From: Bombyx mori
Lineage: Eukaryota; Arthropoda; Insecta; Lepidoptera; Bombycidae
DNA: 64,000 bases
Reading direction: 5' to 3'
Assembly: GCF_030269925.1 (NCBI RefSeq)
Contig: NC_085107.1
Location: 7,440,001-7,504,000, forward strand
Shown: in pieces, positions 25,201 through 37,200 of the stretch
Layout of the letters: each line of letters begins with the position of its first letter
Position numbering within the stretch: the stretch's first letter is position 1
Notes under the pieces: generated by a model
The model's input: only the letters and a program-made list of their open reading frames with translations
What the model was told of the DNA's origin: nothing
Database searches by the model: none
Position numbers and translations under genes: made by a program

Positions 25201-28200
25201 TACGCTTTTATAGAAAATCCAACTAAAAAAAATAGAAAATAAAAATACATTAGAATTAAAAATAGTGTAAGAAACTATTATCAATATTGTCGTCCATAAT
25301 TATTATAAAATATTTTTTGTGTATCTCAGGAACGTGGACAAGATAGGACTATCATAACAATTACATTATTATTTTAGCAACGTTTCGGTCTTTTATTAGA
25401 CCTACATCAGGCATCTGAAAATTACACATAATTGATAACCTATAGTGCAGTGTAAGATAGGGATTATTTAAATTCATATTATGGTAAATATGGTAGTTTC
25501 GACAATTGTTGTTTTTTGTATTGTAGGTTATCAATTATGTGTAATTTTCAGATGCCTGATGAAGGTCTAATAAAAGACCGAAACGTTGCTAAAATAATAA
25601 TGTAATTGTTATGATAGTCCTATCTTGTCCACATTCCTGAGATACACAAAAAATATTATATAGTGTAAGAAAATTTGATTTTATTGTAAAAAAAGCGTGG
25701 AGTGCATGGTATCAGTAGTTATAGATATTTTATGACCAGATATGAGTAGAAGGGTTATTTTGATAATATCCTGAAAACCAACCCACGCTTTTTTTCAAAT
25801 AAAATATTTTTTCTTACACTATTTTTAATTCAAATTTATTTATTTGAATTTTCTATAAAAGCGTATTTTTTTAGTTTTCTTAAACTACTATTTATTATTG
25901 GCAGTAGTGGGAGTTGAGCATAAGACGCGCCTGATGCTAAGGGGTTATAGCCGCTCGTGGACAACGGCAATACCAGAGGCTAGGCCGCTATCTACATACT
26001 TACCTATTTTGTTATTCATTTTAATTTTTGACCTTACAATCAATGGCTACATAAAAATGGAAGTTTATTAAAATATAAACGAGCATATTGTTATATTCAA
26101 CAAAGATTCTATATAATTATGTAAATTAGCTTGTTCATGACGTAAATATAGAAAATACCTTTATAACAGAAAGCTATATTATATCAGGTAAAACTAGCTA
26201 ATTATTGTTTAGAAGCTCGTGTTGTGCAGAGAAACATTATTAAGTTTGTAATAACATGAAACTAAATGAGAAATTCTTAGCATCAACAACCAGTTTCCAA
26301 GGTTGCCTGCTTGTTTTTCAATAATCTCTCTCTTATACAAGTAATATTATATTATAATTTGCTTTCTCTAGAATATTCCATCGCATGTATTTTGATAGAC
26401 TTAACGCCCTTAAAATTTACAAGGTTGTCTGGATAACGTATGTGGACTTTAGTTCTTGTTCTTGTGTGGAAATCTCCAAGGTATCCAGTAGGGCTTCCCG
26501 TTAAGCGGAATAATTTCAAATCGAGTGGTACAATTTCAAAGAAATTAATTTACAAGGACTATGAAGCCATCAAAATGTTGTTCGTTTGTCCACTTCAAAG
26601 GCATAATATGATCATTTATCCAACTTTAACAATTATTACAATTGATTAATTTCTGTTGTATTAGATCTAAGTGACCATTTTAAGATGAAAGATTGAGTGA
26701 TGCAGCGGTGTTCGAATCCCAGGCGGGTACCAATTTTTCTAATATATGAAATACGTACTCAACAAATGTTCACGGTTGACTTCCACGCTGAAGGAATAAC
26801 ATAGTGTAATAAAAATCAAACCCGCAAAATTATAATTTGCGTAATTACTGGTGGTAGGATCTCTTGTGAGTCCGTGCGGGTAGGTATCACCACCCTGTCT
26901 ATTTCTGTCGTGAAGCAGTAATCCGTTTCGGTTTGAAGGGCGGGGCAGCCGTTGTAACTATACTGAGACCTTTGAATTGATATCTCAAGGTGGGTGGCGC
27001 ATTTACGTCGTAGATGTCTATGGGCTCCAGTAACCACTTAACACCAGTTGGGCTGTGAGCTCGCCCACCCATCTAAGCAATAAAAAAAATGTTGATATTA
27101 ATAAAATGGTTTAAGCATTGCAAGTCAATATAAAACCGAAACTAACTAGATATCGACCGTCTTCTAGCTTTAATGTTAGATTCAATTTAATTTATTTTTT
27201 CTTTTCTTTTGTCTATATCTCTGCTTTTAGCCTCTAGGACCAATTCTGGATTCGCTATGACTGGTAGTCGAACTCACAGTACCGAGCCTGAAAAAACTTG
27301 CTCACTCAGAAGAACAGAGAGAACAGTGTTTCGATAAATCTCGCACGGGATTAGAATCGCGACCCACTGAGAAGATCCGGCATGAACTCAGTGGGTTGTG
27401 TTCATGAGTTAAGTTGCATGTCGAATTCTTCGTCGTATTCGACAAGTTCGACGGAAACGATGACCTCTGTTTGGAATGCCTAAAATCACCGAGAGTTAAT
27501 AGAGACTTTCCGAGAGAGAATTTCCTAGTCAAACATGCAACATTTTTTAGTTTTTACAATCCTTATTTTGTAAAAATTCTATCATCTACTTTGTATTTAC
27601 ATTGGTACATTGTAGTCAAATTAATCCAAATATATCTTAAGCATATCTTTTGGAATCACATAAACTTATACCGGAAAATAACCATATAAATTGAATGGTT
27701 TATTTCTGATTTACAAATTCACATAATCATGATGGATACGTATAAGCGAAATGGTTGTATGTTTACATCGGAAATCCATTGAAAATTTACCGATACACTG
27801 CGTAATTAATGTTGAACGTTGCATTTTCGTTGGCTCGCTGTCAACATTCTACGGAGGTTAGTTTACAGGCATCACTAATGGATACCTCGTCACACTAATC
27901 TCGTAACATGCATCCTGTACATAATTGGATATGTGACGGAGCATTCCAGTTTATCGAAAATTTCCATGTTTCACAGGCTACATCAGTTTTCGCTTTGAAA
28001 TTAATTCGTTTCGCTGTTACGGATTTAATGATTACTAAATTCTGGTTTTAGAACTTCTTAATACAAAAAAATACGATATACCCTAAGGTATAGGTGAGGT
28101 TGCTCAGGCAAAGCTGATTTTGATATACCTTAATATTATTCCCGACTGATAAAAGCACGCTGCAGAGCTATTCAGGCGTAAATCTTTCATCTTGCGAAGT

Positions 28201-31200
28201 AATTAAGTGGACTTATCTGAACCAACCTCTTGGAGTTGAAACTCGGTATTTCTAGCACATTTAACATAGCGTCTCCTTCATTTTATATGTATGGTGTATG
28301 CTGGCGATGATTAAATAATTGCTCACTTGCGAATTCTAATATTAGAATTGTTCGATTAGGTAAATCATAATTTGAATTATTTTGTTGTTCTATGACTTTT
28401 TTTATTGGAAATCAAATCTAAGCATAGCAATTTTACCGAGAAATATAATAGCATTGGCCTCACGTGTATAGCAGCAAAAATCACATTTGTGGACTGCAAT
28501 TGTATGGTGCGGTCACCACTATCACAACAACTCTATTGAAAACATAAACAGATAAGATACTGATTATGCATCGTCGTCGCTTATTGAAAAGCCACCTTGT
28601 CGTCTTAGTTTAGTATAATTTTAAAGATGTATGATAAGTCGGATCGTCGACTATGCGTTAGTGGGATTCAGATGTGTTTTACGAGTGCACGTTTATATTG
28701 TGTCAAATATCCACAGTAATGAAGTCGTCGTGGCCTAAAGGATAAGACGTCTGGTGCGATCGAATCGTGTTGAGCGATGCACCTGTGTTCGAATCTCAGG
28801 CGGGTACCAATTTTTTCTAATGACATACGTACTCAACAAACGTTCACGATTGACTTCCACGGTGAAGGATTAACATCGTGTAATAAAAATCAAACCCGCA
28901 AAATTATAATTTGTGTAATTACCGGTGGTAGGACCTCTTGTGAGTCCGCGCGGGTAGGTACCACCCCCTTACTTATTTCTGTCGTGAAGCAGTAATGCGT
29001 TTCGGTTTGAAGGGCGGGGCAGCCGTCGTAACTATAATTGAGACCTTAGACCTCATATCTTAAGGTAGGTGGTGCATTTACGTTGTAGATATCTACGGGT
29101 TCCAGTAACCACTTAGCATCAGGTGGGCTGTGAGCTCGTCCACCCATATAAGCAATAAAAAAAATCTTAATGATGTATAAGTCGGACCGTCGACTATGTG
29201 TTATTGGGATTCAGATTAAACACAGTGTGTTTTATGAGTGGACGTTTAAAATGTGTCAAAATAAGTATCCGCTGTCAAATATCCATAGTTAGCAAGCGTT
29301 TCTATAAGTGTACGACTATTCGTACACTTCTTGCAGACCATCCGACGAGAGGTTGCAATTTTTTTTTTTTTTATTGCTTAGATGGGTGGACGAGCTCACA
29401 GCCCACCTAGTGTTAAGTGGTTACTGAAGCCCATAGACATCTACAGCGTAAATGCACCACCCATCTCGAAATATAAGTTCTAAGGTCTCAGTATAGTTAC
29501 AACGGCTACCCCACCCTTCGAACCGAAACGCATTACTGCTTCACGGCGGAAATAGGCGGGGTGGTGGTACCTACCCGTGCGGACTCCCAAGAGGTCATTC
29601 CACTAGTGATAAAAGAAAAAAATGAACTCATAAAGTGAACTGGGTGATTGAATCGCTGAGTGACTACGTGACTGATTTTATTTCACGCTTATAAATATTA
29701 ACGAATTTTTCTACTTGCATATTGCAAGTGAACCTCATACTTTTACATGTCATGCTTAGGTAATGTTCTCATCTTGCAACGTATAAGATTGTGATTAAAT
29801 TTTACATGCCTCGTACCACCGGTATATGAACTTTATGATTTGACTGGAGCGGATGATGTGTTATGTATTACCTTTGGACTGGTGAGATAAAATTGAATCA
29901 CAGACTCCATTTTGTATTTATTACTAGTCACTTGTCGAGCCATATGATTTTCGTTGAGCGAAGATCATGATAGTTAGCAATAATGATTTTCTTACCCTCA
30001 TTACTATATGATCAATTAATTTAATTAAGTTCGATCTATCGAAATGTCATTACTGCTTATATAATAAATTAATAACCGTGGTTTTTTTTTATTGCTCTTA
30101 TAGGCAGGCGAGCATATGGTCCACCTGATGGTGAGTGGTTACCGTCGCCCATGGACTTCAACAATGCCAGGGGCAGAACCAAGCCGCTGCCTACCGTTAA
30201 GCACTCTCCACGAGCCTCGTTTGAAGAAGGATATGTCATAGCGCTCGGGAAACACCGCGGAGGGGAGCTCATTCCAAAGCCGGGTGGTACTTGGCAAAAA
30301 ATATTTCAGGAAACGCACTGTGGATGAACGCAGTGGTTCTATACGTACAAAAATATGGCAATATACGTACAAAAATAAAAATCTATCGTGCACTAACATA
30401 TCGGTACCAAGTAAAGCAGAAAAACGTATTTTGAGTATAGTTTGTTGAGCCGTTTATAGACCGTCTATATCTAACCCTCGGGGGATTCATACAACGGCCA
30501 CTATATATAAAACTATACAGTTATATTATGTAGTTAGTACTAAAACGACTTTTATAGTTTAAAATTCAATTTTCTCGTTTTTCCTATTAAGAAATGTAGT
30601 TGCTTTGAATACTTAACAGATTTCGTGATCGAGAACGTAGCTCAGCTGTAATGGATACAGTAAAAGTAGTCTTAATGGTATTTCCGACTTGGGAAAAAAA
30701 ACATAAAAAAATAACGAAGAAAATTTAATTGACAAATTGAAAAAGAACATTAGCAGTATTTAGACATTCTTTAAATCTGTTTTTATTGTATTTTCTTTTT
30801 GTGTACAATAAGTATAAAATTGGTATAGTACAGTCTCGAATGGTGAATTTCTTCGGACACGTTTTGCGACGAGATGGCCGGTCCATAGAACGCCTCGTTG
30901 TACAGAGAAGCGTTGATGGTAAAAGACCGCGCGGGAGGCCACCAATACGGTGGACCGACCGAATTAAAACTGCAGTGGGAGGTCCCCTAAATGAGTGCAG
31001 TAGAATGGCCTCGAGCAGGGAGAGATGGCGCAACATCGTGTGACGCATCAAGTCTGCCCCTTCGAACACTACATGACGATCACGACCACTCTGTCAAGAG
31101 TGACACGACTGAGAAGAAGAAGAAGAAGTATAAATAAAAATAACATTTAATTTAAATGGCTATGAATGTGCGGCAAAATAAAACAAACACTAATTATGTG

Positions 31201-34200
31201 ACTGTTGTTTCAGACATTATCTATAGATCACATTTCATACACGTTTGGAATTGGATTTTTGGGACTGTATGACTACGGGTCCGTGTCGCCTTATACGATG
31301 GTCGATAATGCTGTAGTCGCTTTTACGGTAGCATTCACGACATCCGCTTTAGTTCGAGCGTGGATCGTGAGAATATTGTATTTGGCCTTGAAAAGTTGCG
31401 TAGAAGTGGAAGATTCTGTGAACCCGCATTATCTTGTATTCGCTATTTTACCTATGAGCACTGAATTTCTTCACACGCACAAATTGTATACGTTCTACAT
31501 ATATTTTAACATCATGTTCGCTTCGATGGCGTACCTCGTAAGTGAAAACAATATGCACGTTTAAATAAAACCACCTACTAACAAAATAGACGGGGTAGTG
31601 CTAAACAATGACTTAACAGCTCAAGCCAGTTTCTACATGAGTAGGTACAGTCTACTTTTAAAATTAAATGATTTTGAATCGCAAATTATCGATGTGAAAC
31701 ATCTATAGCCGCATGTAAAGCCGATTTCTGGCGTGGTGACGCATGCCGTGGCGACGCGTCGCCATGCGCAATCGACTGTGCGATTCTCTCCCACTCGATC
31801 CGGCGTTAAGCCATCTCTCTCGCTACACTGAGCTCGGATATCTATAGTGTATATTTTATTTTATCATTATGATATATTTAGTTTCTATCACAATCTGTTC
31901 TTTTCTGCATATTACTTTTACAAAATAATGTCGATGTTTCACATCTGCCAGGCGTCCCGTGACGGATCACATTTTTTAATAATAATACGCTATATTCGAT
32001 AATAATATACAGTAATAAGCTACATGTTTATTATAATTATGAAAACTTTTGCTTGTATCTACCGCGAAAAAGTCATGTGTTCCGTTTTGGAGGACCGGAT
32101 AGTTGTTATATCGTATATTTGAAATTTCGAATTTGTGTCTCAGGAGTCGTGAATTCAATGTGAATTTATATAGGCTGTACAACTTAACATTTTCTGAACC
32201 ATGAGCTCACTGATACAATTACAACAATGAATCGTCTAATTTATTTGAAAGAAATAACCGTAACGTTGCTTATTTGTTGGGTGTTTTTAACAAATTTGAT
32301 GAGGCAGTAAAATTCGAGTTATACATAGATATGAGTTCGAAAATTTGCTACGTCAGTTTTATTAATTCCATGTCATTTCTTTCAGACGATGTTGACGACA
32401 ACCATGTCTAAGCTATTACAGAGCGAATTCAGATCCGTTAAAAACATTTACATTATTGGGATTCTTTGTTTTCTTGGATTCAGTTTGTCCCTTCCAATAA
32501 TAGTGGTTAGTGCAAACCTCTGCGGAGTTTAACATATTGAAATTATTCTTATTCAAACAATATATTTGTATGTAATGTTATAAATATTGTAAATATTTAA
32601 TTATTTTATTTCGAATTGAAATAATTGTAAATAACTTTTGCTCAAAGTCATGATAAATTTAAGCTTTTAATACAGGTAAGATTTATTTTAAAACAACAAA
32701 CTTGTAACATAATACTACTAACTTAAAGTATCTTTTAACACGAGATGAGCTCGAATAAAATTCTTCTTTTTCTCCACCTTATCCCACTGGGTGGGGTCGG
32801 CACAGCTAATATTTCTCTTCCATTCTCTTCTATCAGCCGTCATCTCAACACTCACTCTTCTCTCTCTCTCATATCGTCATTCACACACTCCATCCATGTC
32901 TTCTTCGGTCGACCTCTTCCCCCTCTAGCTTGCACTACCATTTCCATACATCTCCTAGTCACATGCATCTTCTCTCTACGCATCACATGTCCATACCACG
33001 CTAACCGTCCGCTCCTTAATTTGTTGCTTACCGGGGCCACTTACACACTTCCTCTGATATACTCATTCTTTATCTTTATCTCGAGCTCGAATAAAATTAA
33101 TTGTTTAAATTCGATATCTTAGATTTGTTTTTTTTTTTTTGATTTGTTTATATGTAGAATGTTAAATGTAAATCGAACGGCGTGAGGTCATAAATATTTT
33201 TCGTTAGTTTCTGTCCCAATGGAATTTTGTATAGTAAAATATATTTTTAAAGTACCTACATATACATATAAAGTAGCTCCGAAGAATTCGCGTAATTAGA
33301 AACGTTAAGTCGTATAACGTATACTCTAGTATTCGTATTCGCAAAAAGTTGCCTGCTCCATAAATTAGGTACTGTTTGTGAAGCTAAATCGTCAATTTTA
33401 AAAGGTAAAATAAAAATAGAATCCACAAAAAAAAAAAAAAAACGTGGCACCACAGAATGTTTAAAAAAGTCATTCCCTTTAAGCAACTCGACTGGCATAA
33501 AACATTCAGTGGTCGTACAAAAAATTCATTGTCCCAGTTGCTTCAGTTCGAATATCGTATACAGAACTGCCTTGACAAGGTTTCTTCGTGTACACAAAAA
33601 CTTACTTTGCCTCCGTTTTTGGAATATAAATAAAAGAATAGTGTCGTATTTTAGGCCCTTAAATTCTTTTTTTTAGGTTTGCTTATTATCTGGCAATAAG
33701 CAGGAAACATCACACAAAATACCTTGACTTGACTTATTAAAAGATGACAAAATAGGAAATCTTATACCTTAATCTGAATTTCGGAAACGGCTCCAACGAT
33801 TTTCATAAAATTTAGTATACAGGGGATTTCGGGGGCGATAAATCGATCTAGCAACGATTTATTTTTAGAAAATGTTGTTTTATTCGTGTTTTGCAATAAT
33901 CAACTTTATCGATAATCAACTTTATGACTCTTCCCGACATCTATTGGCGAATAATAATACTATTTTTACTGCTTTAAAGATATAAAAAGATGGCGTTATA
34001 AAAAAAAAAAAAACATCACCTAGTGAATATTTAACTTACATAATTCCATTACGATTTGCATTTCAATATCATAATTTATACTATGTACATTTAAAACATC
34101 ACCAGTCAGTAAAACAAAAGATTTTACTCTTACTATACTTGAGTAAAGTGATTTAAATGAATTTAATCACATATTTAGCAAGATTTATTAAAAGTCGGTC

Positions 34201-37200
34201 TTGCCAGTCGAGAATTTGTATAGTGACAAAATATGCTCTTATGAAGTAAGTAGCGTTGCTTTTTAGTTGTGTTTGTGTGAGATGAGCATTCTTGGTTATA
34301 TTACATGATGTTGCCAAGAGGCTGGACGATTTTCTCATGAACTGCACTAATATTTTGACATCTTATACATATAAAATGTATATTACTCCCAAAATGGCGC
34401 AACTGCCATCACCGTTTAATAATTGTAAAAAGCAAGCGCACGATAGGGTGAAGTGGAGACAACTTGTGAGGGCCCTATGTACCAGCGGGGTACCCTAGGA
34501 CTACAACAATAACAACAACAATAACAACAACAAAAACCATCATTGAAGCTTTTTAATGTCCACATTTAATCCAACGGAAAAATTTAGAAGCTTCTGTAGA
34601 GCTTTGAGCGTGAAATCGGTTAATCTTCTGACTAAAATGCTGCTCAATAGTAGTATTAGTCTAGTCTATTACTCGGTATTATTTGTATGTCATCGGTTAC
34701 ATAATAACTAATGCATGTCATCCAAGCTCTTGAATTCCTAAGACTTCTTTTAAAATACACGTACGGAGTGATTTTGTTCCATAGCTGCTTTTTGTAATGT
34801 AATTCTGTCTATCCGTTTTAATATCACAAGTGTTTAATAAGGATTGAAAATGGGAAATATTCACATCTCACAGTACATATTCATATCAGAATGACTAGTT
34901 CTGAATTCAAATGTCATATTATTATTGTTTTTTTATAGTGTGTGACGGTATTATGCTCAGATTATGTATAGTGGAATATGGTGATTTAATTTTTTTAACA
35001 TTTTATATCAAGTGCCTTGTAAAGAGGAAAATAACATCTAAAGATGGCCTTTACTGCACAAAATTAATTTTAAGTTTACAGTTTTGTACAAAAAGCTTGT
35101 TTTTCGTTTCAGTCCGTGAAAACAGCGGGTCCAATAAAAGGTCTGTTATCTGGATTGAGAGCTACCGTTCTATATCTGGGTGGCTTCAGAGTGGCCGTAG
35201 TCATGTGGGTGTACGGGGTACAGAGATTTTCGACCGATATACATTTCTGGCTCGGCTTCAAGCCAACTAAGTTTTGGACAATGTGCTGGACGTTGTTGCC
35301 TATAGTGTTATTGGTAAGCGGGGATCGGATGATATTTGAAATGTTCTTACGTAACGTATTAGTTAGGGAATGTCCTTCAATGCGATTTTGCGGCTTTTGT
35401 TGCAGATTTAAAAAAAAAAAATCGCCTAAATCAATTCACTTTATTAACGCACGCGTCTAGTTTATCGTTAAAATGGTTTTGCTGACTTTAAAAGATATAC
35501 TTTTTTTTTAACGATTATTTTTATGATATTTTTAAATTTAAGTGTTAATAAGCTAATACGTTTCAGATGTTTTTGATACAAAAAATCTATCTTTTAACTC
35601 AAGTGACAGATTTCAGTCACAACGTATCGGCGGTTTTGTGGATTGTAATATCGCTGACGACCGTGGGGTTTTTTCAGATCAAGACACTAGCGAGATATCT
35701 CGTTCGGAATGTAAGTTCACGTTTTTTTTTTTACACCTAATACAAGTGTAAGTTGGTTCCAATTTTGTGTTATTTTTTTAATGAAGTGAAAAAGAAAAGA
35801 CGCTAATCTTCATAATTTAATTTGTATATTTTTATTAACTATGTCTATTATCAATTATCAATTACTAAACACCTTTTGAGCTTTAGTTTAATAAGGAATA
35901 CAAAGGTAATAATTTAAATTTACCTGTCGCCTGTGTTTAATACCGAAAGAAGTTACTTGAGCTGTTGTTGATGGGAATAAAAAAAATAACTTTAGTCACA
36001 AAGTTGTCTCAAAAGTCGAATCATTAATTGGTGAATAAAATATAAGGCGCTTTAAATTGCTGAAATCGTATTTATGTGAGGTTGCCTAGATCACTTGACA
36101 AGTTCCAAAAAGTCAGAGAGCACTTTGGAGCAGATTGGAGCATTCCAACATACTCTCTCTCTTCGATCGGTTCCTCACTGCTGAGGATCGTGACTCCGTC
36201 CGATTTCGTCAACCAACTGTCTCCATCGATCCCGCCCTGCAGCCCAACATACACAGCCTTTTAAAATAAAAGCCGAAATATATAGCTGAGAAAAAAAATC
36301 AATAATACTAATATAATACAAATTGGATTTTAAAATAATGCGGAAAAAAGAAAGTGATTTTAGATATCTCAAATCAATACCATATTTAATTATTTTCGAT
36401 TGATTTAATAACATATTTTGAAAATCGTTGACAACGCCTCGATTTTAATTAACTTTTCAGTAATTTTGTGTCCAAGTATATAAAATATAGTATAGTGTAT
36501 TATATATATTTGCCTTCCCTGGAAATAGTCTATATATTTAAATCAAAATTATTTACCTAACTACCTGAAGATATGATTTATTGAATAACTGTTTGTGTTC
36601 TACCAAGTTTATTACTTTTGAACTAGATATCAATTAGTAGACTTCTATACTCGCTCCTTCACTAAATACGCGCGTATAAATAAATTTTAAAAGGAATATA
36701 GAAAAGAAAAAAAACTTTGTTACCGTACAATTTTTTACATTCAGAACATCTATTCTAATCTTAGCACTGCCAGTTTATTTGCAATAATTTTAAAATTATT
36801 CATTAACATTTAAAAACGTCAACTCTGATAACGTTAATATTGATAATTAACTAAACATTTACAGACCCCATTTGAGTCAAACAAAGTTGTCGCTTTCAGA
36901 ATTTGGCAGCAGTTTTCAATTCCAATAAAAGATACGGACCGCCTGATGCGGAAGATCGTAGAAAAAGGGAAAACTACGACGAAACAATAAGTCATCGACA
37001 GTGTAAACACAACTGTAATATCTTGGACGTGAGTGTTTGTTTTAGCCCATATTAATCTGGAGAAAAGAGTCACAATACACCGACGACAAACTGTAAAATA
37101 CTTTCTGATGTGATTTCATGAATTATAGCAAAATTATTCAAACTCAAATAGCTCCCCTTATCTATACTTCTATACTAATATTATAAAGAGGAAAGATTTG

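Larger units (their letters stand above)
23978..25885 (+). mobile_element. Fold-back repeat, copy 2, split by nested insertions
   Basis: Outer flank at 23978-24110 (TACGCTTTTATTAGCTTCAG, ACGTATGTATGTTTGTAACG), then inserted DNA, then the continuation from about 25090 (GGACCGATGACAATTC) with arms around 25195-25270 and 25661-25690, loop about 25700-25775, and the far arm 25780-25870. Nested inside are the elements at 24140-24933 and 25275-25660. Confidence 0.75.

Noticed and set aside
32745..33122. 125-codon plus-strand ORF
   Set aside because: Antisense to a recognisable LINE C-terminus (GHVMRR, GRPKKTWM).
36865..36990. Earlier acceptor for SLC6 exon 11
   Set aside because: That reading ends at a TAA and loses the conserved GPP tail; the AG at 36899 restores it.
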